Part shown: positions 16,220 through 25,305 of the stretch, in pieces
Numbering within the stretch: position 1 is the stretch's first letter
How the letters are laid out: each line of letters begins with the position of its first letter
Source: an uncultured Alphaproteobacteria bacterium
GTDB taxonomy: Bacteria; Pseudomonadota; Alphaproteobacteria; RF32; CAG-239
Assembly (NCBI GenBank): GCA_934270475.1
Contig: CAKQPS010000007.1
Span: 1-59,378 of the forward strand
Direction of reading: 5' to 3'
Length of the DNA stretch: 59,378 nt
Notes under the pieces: model-generated
Databases searched by the model: none
What the model was told of the DNA's origin: nothing
The model's input: the letters and a program-made list of their open reading frames with translations, nothing else
Translations under genes and position numbers: made by a program

Positions 16220-19200
16220 CTAGAACTTGTATTTAGCGCTGACATAGCCGGTATGGTCTTGATAATCCTTGCGGAATTTACCCTCGTAACCAACGCTGCT
16301 TTCCACATCCGAAGAAAGGTAGAAAGTTACATCTGCGCCGGCTTCAATACCAAAGCGATTCAAACGCTGTCCTTTTACCACATAGCCCGAGCCGTTAGAC
16401 AGGCTTACAACCGCGTTTTCTTTGTCGGAAATCAAATCGTATGTCGCCGCCAAACGAGCTTCCGGACGCCAATAAACCTCATGCAAACCAAAGCAGCTGA
16501 CCAAATCTTTGCCCACTTTCAAGCCGGCGACTGCAGTCATAACATCCATTGTTTCGGCTTTCACTGCCTGTCCTGCACCATCCACATAATTATCGCGGTG
16601 AATATTGTTATAGCGCAAACCGGCTTCCGGCGTTACGTCAACTTTTGCCACGCTGGCGTTATAGCCGGTCATTACCTGCGCGCCGATGTTGTCAACATCG
16701 TATTTGGCTTTATAAACATCGCCGGCAACGTGTTTGTTTTCGTCATATTTAGAATAGCCGTACGAAGCAATCGCGTTGGTATACCAGTCGTTTTGACGAT
16801 ATTCGCCATAAACAAAACCGGTGTGCGTGTTTACATCGCTATCGCGCATAAAGCCGTCTACATCGTTATAAAAATAGCTATAGCCCAAACCGACTTTGAA
16901 TGCATCATTCAGTTGTTTTTCAATACCCAATGTCGCGCCGTAACCGTCAGATTTGAAGCCATACACCTTAGATGTGTTGTCAACTTTGGCATGGTTGCCA
17001 AACGCTTTTGCCCATACGCTCACGCCGTCAACCGCATCGCCAGATGACAAGCCGTATTGCTTCTTTTTGCTAACGTCGTCCAAATGCGACACCACGGCTC
17101 TAAACATTTCGGTATTTGCATTAACAGAATTTATGCGAACCAAGGAAGCATCACTCGGAGCCAATGCGCTCAATGCTTCATTAAATTTTTTACCATCGTT
17201 TTGCGCCAAATCAGCCAGTTTATCGGCAATGCCCGCGCTGACCGAACCTTGTTCAAACTTGTTGCCGTCAACCCATGCTTTTGCCTCGCCGGTATTGTTT
17301 TGCGTACCACCGTTTTCTTTGCTCACTTCCGCGGCTGTTTTTGCCAAACTAATGATATAATCGCCGGCTTTGTCCGCCTTTTCAAAAATATACATATTAT
17401 TTTCCATCACATCGGCAAAGTTGTTGGTAAATTCGGTGCCGCTCTCCAGCAAAGTTACTGTCTTAGAACCATCTTCAACAATTCCTTGTCCCAACGTGGC
17501 TTTGAGCTGACCGCCGTTTACGGTCAAACTATCGGCCTTGAGCAAACCATTGCCGTCGCTTTTTATATTGATAGCCACAGTAGAACCGTCGTTAAAAGTA
17601 GCGTTTTTCAGGCTTATTGTTTGGTCGCCCACATTCAAAACACCGTCGCTGGCGACAAAGTTTTCGACATTTTCCAGCTCTGAGCCGCTCTTCAAATTCA
17701 GCTCACCGCCCAAAACTGTCATTTTGTTGGCCTCAATATTGCTGTTGATGTTCAGCTTGCCCTCGCCTTTGGCGTTGATGTCGCCGGAACCGCTGATTCC
17801 GCTGTCCAAATTCAGCTCTTTACCCTCGCTGGCGGCAATGTTCATTGTACCGTTATTTTCGGCAAACGCTCCGTTAAAGCCCTTAACCGTAACATCATTT
17901 AGATTCAAAGTTTGGTCACCGGCAATCGTCATACCTTTTTTATTGTTGCCATTTATAACATTGTTATTGCCATTGATTGTCAACTCCGGACCAACCAATT
18001 TACCCAAATCAACCTCGATATCGGCAACATTCGTCATATTAAAGTTTTTATCGGCTTTTTTAAATTGAACTGCGGTTTCCAAAGCTTTGGTATTACCAAA
18101 CTTCAAATTTCCTGAAGTTGCGGCGGGTTCATATTCAACCAAATAACGGTTGGTGTCAGACGGATTCATCACAATATTAACATCATTTGCCAAATCCATA
18201 ACATCTTTGATGTTTTCGTCAGCCACCTGAACTTTAACAATATGATTTGTGCCGTCAGCCAAAACATTGATGTTGTCAATCAAAATCTTTTTGCCCTCAG
18301 CCGCGGCCGCCGCCGTGCTGCCGGTCAACACATCGCCGGTTTTAGTGTTCAAATCCACATCTATCGAGGTGTTTAAATCTGCGCTTAATTTCAAATTGCC
18401 TAAGTTATGGGTATTTGTTTCGCCATCTTGCGTGGTCAGCTTTCCGCCTTGAGCCACAAAATTAACGCTATTCTCAAATAAGCCATAAGAATCGCCAAAC
18501 TTTTCAGACTTGTAATGTCCCAACTTCAAAGTACCTTTTATGAGGTTAACCGTGTTGCCTGAAACAGAATTGTTAAAAGTGGTCATACCATTACTTGAGC
18601 TTGCTATATTTATGGTGCCATTATTACCGGTTATGGCGTCATTAACTACTATATTGGTTCCATCAAAATTAACTATTTTTAAATTATGAATGGCGTTAGA
18701 AGTCCCAACTCCACCATTAGGCTCAACATAGTTATCCGTAAATGTGCTGTCTCCTGTGATAGTTATTGTTCCAAAATTATAAATTGCCCCACCTTGAGCA
18801 ACAGCAGAAGAAGAAACATGGTTACCGATAAAATTTCCGGTTATATTACCGATTGTATTTAGATTATAAACAGCTCCCCCAAGGGCAGAAGAAGAGGAAG
18901 AAGAAGCGTTGTTACCGATAAAATTTCCGGTTATATTACCGATTGTACTTAGATTATAAACAGCTCCCCCCAGGGCGGAAGAAGAGGAAGAAACATGGTT
19001 ACCGATAAAGTCTCCGGTTATATTGCTTATCCTCTCAGAATTAAAAACTGCTCCACCTTGAAGAGGAGAAGATGAAGAAGAAGAAACATAGTTACCGATA
19101 AAATCCCCGGTTATATTACCGATTGTTCCCTTGTCATTATAAATCGCTCCACCAGAAGAAGCATGGTTTCCAATAAAATCTCCGGTTATGGCGCCGATTG

Positions 19201-20191
19201 TGCCATAAAAATTGTAAATCGCACCGCCTTTAGCAAAATCCTTACTAGCAGTAGTATAGTTGTCAATAAAATTTCCGGTTATGGTACCGATTGTGCCATT
19301 TTCACTATTATAAACCGCCCCGCCTTGAGCATAACCATCTCTGGAAGAAGCGTTGTTACCAATAAAATCCCCGGTTATGTTGCTGATTAGAACATTTACA
19401 CTATTATAAACCGCCCCGCCTCGAGCAGTAGAATTTTCACTTTTTGTATAATTACTAATAAAGTCAGCGTGGATACTATAACCACCGTCAGAAAAATTGT
19501 GAATCGCTCCGCCATGTGCAGCAGATGAATCCGAGAGATTTAAATCTTTAAACAAGACTTTTTTCTCACTACCAACATTTCTGATTAAATCGTTTAATCT
19601 GGTGCCTAGTGTAGGATCATATTCACCATCGACAACAGAGTAATATAATGTTGTCGGATTATTTTCATTCGGCAAATTTATTTTAATATTACCTATGGTG
19701 TTTTCGCTGACAAATCCACTCCAGGCAATGCCGCCGGAAGTGCTTAATTTATCCGTATGCAAATCAATATGGTAGCTTTCACTGTCTTCGGCATAGCTGA
19801 ACACACTCGCCGGCAGCTTACTGACATCAAAGCTGATTGATTTCGGCTTTCCGTTCTCACTGGTTATTATTCCGGCGGATGTTCCGGCTAAAGTTTGCAG
19901 CAAATCTTTATTGCTGTTCGGGGTAAAATAGTAGGTTTCTTTGTTTATGGTTACCTTCGCCGCACCTTCAGTCAAAGTTTCGGTTAGAGGATAGCTCGCA
20001 TCAGGGCTGATATCTTTATCTTTTGCTTGTTCTTTCAAACCATCCAATGTCGGCGACAAAGTTACAGTGGCGTCGGCAGTCGATACACCCGCACCAAGGG
20101 CGAACAAGCCTAAGTTAATTAAAAAGCATTTTTTCAATACACTGCGGTATTGCGCATTTAACAATCCTATTCCCGAACGAGTATATCTCAT
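16220..20191 (-). CDS. Autotransporter (type Va) with repetitive passenger
   Basis: This is a large surface adhesin-like protein. An extended signal peptide (residues 1-43, cleavage near STADA) leads into a passenger rich in Asn, Gly and Ser. Residues about 215-490 contain nine GGA(I/V)(Y/H/F)N units alternating with ITGDFIGN units, period near 30 residues. Further beta-helix-like pectate-lyase style repeats run to about 880, then a linker with helix (990-1045) and a 12-strand beta-barrel domain from about 1050, ending in the outer-membrane signature YKF. AGAGGTG precedes the ATG. No protease triad is evident. A ligand cannot be inferred. Confidence 0.9.
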   Translation of the reverse strand: MRYTRSGIGLLNAQYRSVLKKCFLINLGLFALGAGVSTADATVTLSPTLDGLKEQAKDKDISPDASYPLTETLTEGAAKVTINKETYYFTPNSNKDLLQTLAGTSAGIITSENGKPKSISFDVSKLPASVFSYAEDSESYHIDLHTDKLSTSGGIAWSGFVSENTIGNIKINLPNENNPTTLYYSVVDGEYDPTLGTRLNDLIRNVGSEKKVLFKDLNLSDSSAAHGGAIHNFSDGGYSIHADFISNYTKSENSTARGGAVYNSVNVLISNITGDFIGNNASSRDGYAQGGAVYNSENGTIGTITGNFIDNYTTASKDFAKGGAIYNFYGTIGAITGDFIGNHASSGGAIYNDKGTIGNITGDFIGNYVSSSSSSPLQGGAVFNSERISNITGDFIGNHVSSSSSALGGAVYNLSTIGNITGNFIGNNASSSSSSALGGAVYNLNTIGNITGNFIGNHVSSSAVAQGGAIYNFGTITITGDSTFTDNYVEPNGGVGTSNAIHNLKIVNFDGTNIVVNDAITGNNGTINIASSSNGMTTFNNSVSGNTVNLIKGTLKLGHYKSEKFGDSYGLFENSVNFVAQGGKLTTQDGETNTHNLGNLKLSADLNTSIDVDLNTKTGDVLTGSTAAAAAEGKKILIDNINVLADGTNHIVKVQVADENIKDVMDLANDVNIVMNPSDTNRYLVEYEPAATSGNLKFGNTKALETAVQFKKADKNFNMTNVADIEVDLGKLVGPELTINGNNNVINGNNKKGMTIAGDQTLNLNDVTVKGFNGAFAENNGTMNIAASEGKELNLDSGISGSGDINAKGEGKLNINSNIEANKMTVLGGELNLKSGSELENVENFVASDGVLNVGDQTISLKNATFNDGSTVAINIKSDGNGLLKADSLTVNGGQLKATLGQGIVEDGSKTVTLLESGTEFTNNFADVMENNMYIFEKADKAGDYIISLAKTAAEVSKENGGTQNNTGEAKAWVDGNKFEQGSVSAGIADKLADLAQNDGKKFNEALSALAPSDASLVRINSVNANTEMFRAVVSHLDDVSKKKQYGLSSGDAVDGVSVWAKAFGNHAKVDNTSKVYGFKSDGYGATLGIEKQLNDAFKVGLGYSYFYNDVDGFMRDSDVNTHTGFVYGEYRQNDWYTNAIASYGYSKYDENKHVAGDVYKAKYDVDNIGAQVMTGYNASVAKVDVTPEAGLRYNNIHRDNYVDGAGQAVKAETMDVMTAVAGLKVGKDLVSCFGLHEVYWRPEARLAATYDLISDKENAVVSLSNGSGYVVKGQRLNRFGIEAGADVTFYLSSDVESSVGYEGKFRKDYQDHTGYVSAKYKF
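18740..19530 (-). repeat. Tandem DNA repeats inside the autotransporter passenger
   Basis: Units of about 80-100 bp recur; those at about 18824-18914 and 18915-18999 are nearly identical for 60 bases or more, while outer units are more diverged. Variable tracts of GAAGA (Ser codons on the minus strand) end several units. This looks like recent in-frame expansion by slippage or unequal recombination. Confidence 0.8.
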
Positions 20192-20225
20192 TTTACACCT
20201 CTAAATTAAATAATATTGTTGCCAT

Positions 20226-20251
20226 AAGAGAGTTTTTGCTAAAACCCTCTT
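20226..20251 (-). promoter_or_regulatory. Leader hairpin upstream of the autotransporter
   Basis: AAGAGAGTTTT and AAAACCCTCTT pair 10 of 11 positions around a 4-base loop, 35 bases upstream of the autotransporter start, with no T-run behind it on the minus strand. It may be a 5' UTR structure, or the end of the pheA transcript. Confidence 0.4.
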
Positions 20252-20356
20252 AAAAGAATACTGTCTAAACCTTAAAAATGAGTAAAAATTCTTTATAGAC
20301 TTTGTTTTTTTATTGCAAATCAGACCTATCCTTTTTTATCAGACAGCGCCGCTTAA

Positions 20357-21259
20357 CTATTCCAGCGTATGCAAATAACGAGAAAGCCTAAAGTATTGGC
20401 GCAGGCTCCAAAGCAGACACATTTCTTTGCGAAAGCTGCTGTGTTTTTTGGGATTAACCAAACGGCGATAGAGATGATTAAGATAAAACAGCTGCACGCC
20501 ATAAAGCCAATATTCCGCGCTGATTTCATTTTGCATCAGCGGTTCAATCATTTTCCGCAGACGGGCAAAACGCCCTATTCTACCCCACAGACCGCGAAAA
20601 CCGCTGAGTTGCAAAAACAAATAACAAACATCTTCAATCTCGTAGCCGTAACGTACTTGCTCAAAATCCAGCAAATAAGGTATTCCGTCTTTATCAACCA
20701 AAATATTGTTTGCCGTCAAATCGCCGTGAATAAATTTGGTGCTGCCATCCAAACACACCAATTCCGGTTTGATTTTCCGCCAAAAATATTTATTCAGCAT
20801 ATATCCTGAAAAGCTATTATCTGTTTGAAAATATTGCGATATTTTTTCTATCATATTAGACATGTTTTGCTGTGGCTTTATATATTCAGCTGACAGATTA
20901 CAGTTTTGAAGTTTTGAATATTCTGCTTGCAGTTTAACAAATAATTCCGACGTGCAGTTCTTAAATTTTAGTTTATGCCCTACCACATAAGGCATCACCA
21001 ACAAATAAAAATTTTCAAATTTTTCTTGTGGCAGTTCATATAAAAAATCCAGCTGCGACAGTATATTTTTCAGATGCAGGAAAAATCCTTTTCCTCTTTC
21101 CGTATAAATAAGTTTCAGAAAAAATTTACCTTGTTCGGTTTTGATGCAAAAATTATATGAACTTCCGCCTAAATAAATTTCTTCAACCGTTGATATTTGC
21201 GGAAAAACATGCTTTTTTCGCAAATATTCGACCAATTCTTTGCTTTTTGCAAATTTCAC
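20357..21259 (-). CDS. Kinase-fold phosphotransferase (APH/choline kinase-like)
   Basis: The aminoglycoside-phosphotransferase fold is shown by the catalytic loop HGDLTANNIL (near residue 178), the metal motif LLDFEQ twenty residues on, and a lysine in KFFLKLIY. At 300 residues it is a single domain. The substrate is likely a small alcohol or sugar such as choline, homoserine or a glycan precursor; resistance is not implied. Its start overlaps the pheA stop by 4 bases, so the two are translationally coupled. Confidence 0.75.
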   Translation of the reverse strand: MKFAKSKELVEYLRKKHVFPQISTVEEIYLGGSSYNFCIKTEQGKFFLKLIYTERGKGFFLHLKNILSQLDFLYELPQEKFENFYLLVMPYVVGHKLKFKNCTSELFVKLQAEYSKLQNCNLSAEYIKPQQNMSNMIEKISQYFQTDNSFSGYMLNKYFWRKIKPELVCLDGSTKFIHGDLTANNILVDKDGIPYLLDFEQVRYGYEIEDVCYLFLQLSGFRGLWGRIGRFARLRKMIEPLMQNEISAEYWLYGVQLFYLNHLYRRLVNPKKHSSFRKEMCLLWSLRQYFRLSRYLHTLE

Positions 21260-22098
21260 TTATTTTTATGCTCCCGATATGAGTTAGCTTTATAGCAGCC
21301 TAAAATTTGATATTCTTCTGAAAAGAATTTCAGCTCTTCCAAAGCATAGCGCAAGGCTTTTGATTCTATATGCTGTTCCACCTCAATATAAAACTGCGCC
21401 GAAAAGAAATGACCGTTCAGCAAATAGCTTTCCAGTTTGCAGATATTGATTCCATTAGTGGCAAATCCGCCCAAAACCTTATACAAAGCTGCCGGAATAT
21501 GTTTAGTAACAAACACAATGCTGGTAATAAATTTTCCGCCGTCATCCGCAGGAATCGCATTTTCTTTTTGCATAATCAAAAAGCGCGTAGTGTTATTATC
21601 GGCATTTTCAATATTAGACGCCAAAATCTGCAGACCGTAAATTTCGGCTGCCAATTTAGATGCTATTGCCGCCTTGGTTTTGTCTTGCTCTTGGGCTATT
21701 TTTTCACAAGATTTTGCCGTGTCAATACGGTTCAGCGCCTTAATATTATGCTTTTGTAAAAACTCCGAGCATTGTGCCAATGCCTGCGGGTGCGACGCCG
21801 CGCACACAATATCTTCAAGCTGTGCGCCTTTGACGCCTATCAGCTGATGTTCTACCCGCAAAAAATGCTCACCCACGATATGCAAACCGGCTTTCGGTAG
21901 CAAAAAATGTACGTCGGTAACACGTCCGGCGTTGGAATTTTCTACCGGAATAACAGCCTTATCAACACTGCCGTTTTTAACCATTTCCATAGCGATTTCA
22001 AAAGAATCGCACGGCACATATTCTTGGTTGGGAAAAAGCTGCCGGCAGGCAATATGCGAATAAGCTCCGGGTGCTCCTTGATATGCGATTTTCAGCAT
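21256..22098 (-). CDS. pheA: Prephenate dehydratase
   Basis: It makes phenylpyruvate from prephenate for phenylalanine synthesis. The catalytic NTTRFLIM motif lies near residue 167, after the two-lobed PDT domain (IAYQGAPGAYSH at the start, PVENSNAGRV). An ACT domain follows; its allosteric ESRP motif reads KLESYLLNG, so feedback control may be altered. There is no chorismate mutase domain. AAGGAG precedes the ATG. Confidence 0.92.
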   Translation of the reverse strand: MLKIAYQGAPGAYSHIACRQLFPNQEYVPCDSFEIAMEMVKNGSVDKAVIPVENSNAGRVTDVHFLLPKAGLHIVGEHFLRVEHQLIGVKGAQLEDIVCAASHPQALAQCSEFLQKHNIKALNRIDTAKSCEKIAQEQDKTKAAIASKLAAEIYGLQILASNIENADNNTTRFLIMQKENAIPADDGGKFITSIVFVTKHIPAALYKVLGGFATNGINICKLESYLLNGHFFSAQFYIEVEQHIESKALRYALEELKFFSEEYQILGCYKANSYREHKNK

Positions 22099-22121
22099 TT
22101 TTACTCCTTTATTTTACAGCT

Positions 22122-22149
22122 ATAGTAGTGCAAATAATAAATATGTCAA
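22122..22149 (-). promoter_or_regulatory. pheA promoter
   Basis: Minus strand TTGACA (22149-22144), 16 bp, TACTAT (22127-22122). Confidence 0.55.
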
Positions 22150-22183
22150 GATTTTGCATGGTTTTGTGCTTAAATGAGAATGT

Positions 22184-22215
22184 AAAAAAAACGGCTGTAT
22201 TTCTACAACCGCTTT
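22184..22215 (-). terminator. Terminator of the TPR gene
   Basis: CGGCTGT (22192-22198) pairs with ACAACCG (22205-22211) with one G-U pair; eight T follow on the minus strand. Confidence 0.75.
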
Positions 22216-22234
22216 TAATGTCAGTTTAATCAAA

Positions 22235-23200
22235 CTATTCGGCAACAGATGTCTCAGAATCTTCTGTTTCGGTTTTCGGCATAATATCCGGTAACTGTCC
22301 GACAGCTTGTTTGCGTTTCAATTTATTTACAAACTTAATAGAACGTTGAGCGTCCCATTTTCTTTTACCTTCTTCGCTTTGATAAATCAGTTTATATACC
22401 TCAATAGCCTGATCAAATTCCGAAAGTTTAGTCAAGCAAGATGCCAAACCGTCATAAAGTTTGTGTGTATAGCGTCCGCCCACAATAGCTTGAGCTTTTT
22501 TGTAGCATTTCAACGCATCTTTGAATTTGAACATTTTTTGATATACATAGCCAATACTAATCCAAGCTTGCAATTCTTGACTGTTAATGTTCAGAATTTT
22601 TGTAAAGCATTTCAAAGCGGAATCGTTGTCGCCCATCAGCTGATAGGTCACGCCAATACCGTTCCACGCTTTGGTGTTATATTTATCACCGGCTAAAACT
22701 TTTTTAAAGAATGAAATAGAACGGTCGTATTGTTTTAATTTTTGCAAAGTTACGGCAATACTTAACAGAGTCTGCGGATGTTTGCTGTCAATTTTCATAG
22801 CCTCTTCCAGCACATCTAAGGCTTCTTTATATGAGAACATGTGCTGCAAGGCAATTGCTTTGCCGTTCAAAGCCTCCAAAGAGGTACGGTCATTAGCAAA
22901 AGCTTCGTCAAAACAAGCAATTGCTTCTTTATATAGACCACGCATACTTAATGTTACGCCTTTATTATTCAAAACTTCTACAGATTTAGGATTGATAGCC
23001 AATGCTTGATCAAAACATTCAACTGCATCTGTGTATTTACTCATTTTTTGATATGCGAACCCTTGGCTGTTCATTGCTTTCCAGGCTCTTGGATTTTCTG
23101 CTATCACTTCTGCAAATTTTTTGATAGCTTCTTCATATTGACCGGCGTCTAAAAGTTCCTGTCCTCTTTTGTATGCTGTGTTTTCGTTTAATTTAACCAT
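22235..23200 (-). CDS. Tetratricopeptide repeat protein
   Basis: About seven consecutive TPR units of 34 residues fill residues 7-275, for example AWKAMNSQGFAYQKMSKYTD and SVEVLNNKGVTLSMRGLYKE. There is no signal peptide or membrane segment, so the protein is cytoplasmic and probably a scaffold. The acidic tail (TETEDSETSVAE) is likely disordered. AGAGG precedes the ATG, a promoter lies upstream and a terminator downstream: a single-gene unit. The partner is unknown. Confidence 0.85.
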   Translation of the reverse strand: MVKLNENTAYKRGQELLDAGQYEEAIKKFAEVIAENPRAWKAMNSQGFAYQKMSKYTDAVECFDQALAINPKSVEVLNNKGVTLSMRGLYKEAIACFDEAFANDRTSLEALNGKAIALQHMFSYKEALDVLEEAMKIDSKHPQTLLSIAVTLQKLKQYDRSISFFKKVLAGDKYNTKAWNGIGVTYQLMGDNDSALKCFTKILNINSQELQAWISIGYVYQKMFKFKDALKCYKKAQAIVGGRYTHKLYDGLASCLTKLSEFDQAIEVYKLIYQSEEGKRKWDAQRSIKFVNKLKRKQAVGQLPDIMPKTETEDSETSVAE

Positions 23201-23240
23201 TTTTACCTCTTTTATTATAACAATAATAATACTTCTGTAA

Positions 23241-23269
23241 GAATTAGCACAATAATCTTATTATGTCAA
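23241..23269 (-). promoter_or_regulatory. Promoter of the TPR gene
   Basis: Minus strand TTGACA (23269-23264), 17 bp, TAATTC (23246-23241). Confidence 0.6.
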
Positions 23270-23275
23270 GATTTT

Positions 23276-24196
23276 TTACATTAAGCGTAACTGTTTGAAT
23301 ATCGGAATATATGTGCGGATTTCGATATATTTGCACAAAAATTTTTGGCAATTTCTTCTAATATTTTCTCGATTTTGGGCAAAATATTGCTGATAGTCGG
23401 AACTAAACGCTTTGGAAGCACTGCTGAAAACAAGTTCTTCGCCTTTATACACCGCCGCATAATCCCCTTTGGGCGGAGCATTTTCCTCCAATTTATCAAA
23501 GATATTCACGCAATACACTTTATTATTTTTAGCTAAAGCCGCTAGATTCTTAAACTGCTCGCCGCTAAAGTTATGGAAATCGCTCAAAATAAAAATCGTT
23601 TCCTGTCCTTTTTGATGATATTTCAAAGTCTTCAGCGCTTGGCTTAAATCTCCGCTTAAAGGATTATTCAAAACATTTTCACTGATTTCGGCAATTTTAT
23701 TAAATATCGCCATCAAATTTTTGATACTGCTCTGCGGCTTATAATAATATGAATTTTCACCGTCAAAAATCAAAATGCCGAAACGGTCTTTATTGCGAAC
23801 CGAAAGCCAGCCCAGCAAAGCTGCGATTTTTGCCGCCGTCACCGATTTAAACTCTTTTTTTGTGCCAAAAACCATTGTCGCCGACAAGTCAAGCAACACA
23901 TTGATAACCCTATCTTTTTCTTCGGCATAAACCTTTGTAAACGGCTCTTGCTTGCGGGCAGTAATACGCCAGTCTATATCGCGGATATCGTCGCCGAAAT
24001 TATAGGCGCGCACCTCTTCCAACTCTATTCCCCTGCCCTTAAACGCCGATTTTACATTTCCGGCTTGGGCGGAGGTTAAAAAATTCTGCCGCTGCTGCAA
24101 ATACGGCAAATACCGCTGCTGCTCTATCAATTCGGGCACCGTTACCGCCAAACCGGTTTTATCGTTCTGCTTTTTATCTTTTTTAAAAAACAGCAT
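23276..24196 (-). CDS. DUF58 domain protein
   Basis: The family block is clear: GRGIELEEVRAYNFGDDIRDIDWRITARKQEPFTKVYAEEKD at about residues 55-97, followed by a von Willebrand A-like strand with DLSATM. DUF58 proteins work with MoxR AAA+ ATPases, thought to act as metal- or partner-insertion chaperones. Here the MoxR gene is directly upstream (12-base gap). No vWA-membrane or BatA/BatB genes follow, so this is a minimal pair. Confidence 0.88.
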   Translation of the reverse strand: MLFFKKDKKQNDKTGLAVTVPELIEQQRYLPYLQQRQNFLTSAQAGNVKSAFKGRGIELEEVRAYNFGDDIRDIDWRITARKQEPFTKVYAEEKDRVINVLLDLSATMVFGTKKEFKSVTAAKIAALLGWLSVRNKDRFGILIFDGENSYYYKPQSSIKNLMAIFNKIAEISENVLNNPLSGDLSQALKTLKYHQKGQETIFILSDFHNFSGEQFKNLAALAKNNKVYCVNIFDKLEENAPPKGDYAAVYKGEELVFSSASKAFSSDYQQYFAQNRENIRRNCQKFLCKYIEIRTYIPIFKQLRLM

Positions 24197-24208
24197 AATC
24201 GTAATTCC

Positions 24209-25198
24209 TTATGGCAGCGGCACAATTTTCAGCAAACGAGTGATAATATCATCTGCCGAAAGTCCGGAAGCCTGCGCCTCAAAGCTCAATATAATTCTGT
24301 GGCGCAGCACATCATAAACCACAGCATGCACATCTTCCGGCGTCACAAAATCGCGACCTGCCAGCCATGCGTTGATTTTGGCGCATTTATCCAAAGCTAT
24401 GGTGGCACGCGGGCTGGCGCCGAAAGCAATAGTGTTTTTCAAAGATTCGTCATATTTTTCCGGATGGCGGGTTGCCATAATCAGCTGAATCAAATATTCT
24501 TCCACCGAATCGCTGCAATGAATTTTATACGCTTCCTGACGCGCGGCAAAAATATCTTCTGCTTTAATCGAGCCGAATTTAGCTTTAAATTGCGCCACGC
24601 TGTCGGCAGCGGTCTGCGTGTTGTTTTCTTCATTGCGCACCAGTTGTAAAATTTTGCGCTCGGTAGCCGCTTCCGGTTGGTCAATTTTGATATACATTAA
24701 AAATCGGTCAAGCTGTGCTTCCGGCAAATTATATGTGCCTTCGTGCTCAATCGGGTTTTGGGTTGCCATCACCATAAACAGTTTCGGCAGTTTATATTGT
24801 TTTCCGCCCACGCTGACTTGACGCTCAGCCATAGCCTCCAGCAAAGCCGACTGCACTTTTGCCGGCGCGCGGTTAATTTCATCAGCCAGCACCAAATTAG
24901 CAAAAATCGGTCCTTTTCTAAACTCAAACTGTCCGGTTGACGCCACATAAATATCACTGCCGGTAATATCCGACGGCAGCAAATCCGGCGTAAACTGAAT
25001 ACGGCTGTAAGCGGTTTCAATACACTCTGACAAAGTTTTTATAGCCTTGGTTTTCGCTAGCCCTGGAGCACCTTCCACCAAAGCATGCCCATCGGCAAGC
25101 ATGGTAATAATCAGTTTGCGGACAAGTTCTTCCTGTCCCAAAATCCGGCTTTCCATAAACTGTTTCAAATTGGTGATTTTATCTCTGACCTCTGACAT
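24209..25198 (-). CDS. MoxR-family AAA+ ATPase
   Basis: Walker A is GAPGLAKT (43-50), Walker B is LVLADEINRAPAKVQSALLEAMAE, and the sensor motif VMATQNPIEHEGTY follows. Length (329) and the C-terminal lid match the MoxR group. It is the partner of the DUF58 protein downstream and most likely remodels a protein complex. AAAGG precedes the ATG. It is transcribed divergently from uvrD. Confidence 0.92.
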   Translation of the reverse strand: MSEVRDKITNLKQFMESRILGQEELVRKLIITMLADGHALVEGAPGLAKTKAIKTLSECIETAYSRIQFTPDLLPSDITGSDIYVASTGQFEFRKGPIFANLVLADEINRAPAKVQSALLEAMAERQVSVGGKQYKLPKLFMVMATQNPIEHEGTYNLPEAQLDRFLMYIKIDQPEAATERKILQLVRNEENNTQTAADSVAQFKAKFGSIKAEDIFAARQEAYKIHCSDSVEEYLIQLIMATRHPEKYDESLKNTIAFGASPRATIALDKCAKINAWLAGRDFVTPEDVHAVVYDVLRHRIILSFEAQASGLSADDIITRLLKIVPLP

Positions 25199-25305
25199 TT
25201 TACGCCTTTCAAAAAATTGTACGCAAGTCTAAATAAAGACTTTTCTTTCTCTTATATTTACGATATATAAGTTTTAAAAATGTTAAAAACAAGAAGATTT
25301 CAAAA

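Noticed and set aside
16253..17047. 264-residue frame opposite the autotransporter barrel
   Set aside because: An antisense shadow of the barrel domain, with an amino-acid composition expected from reverse-complemented coding sequence.
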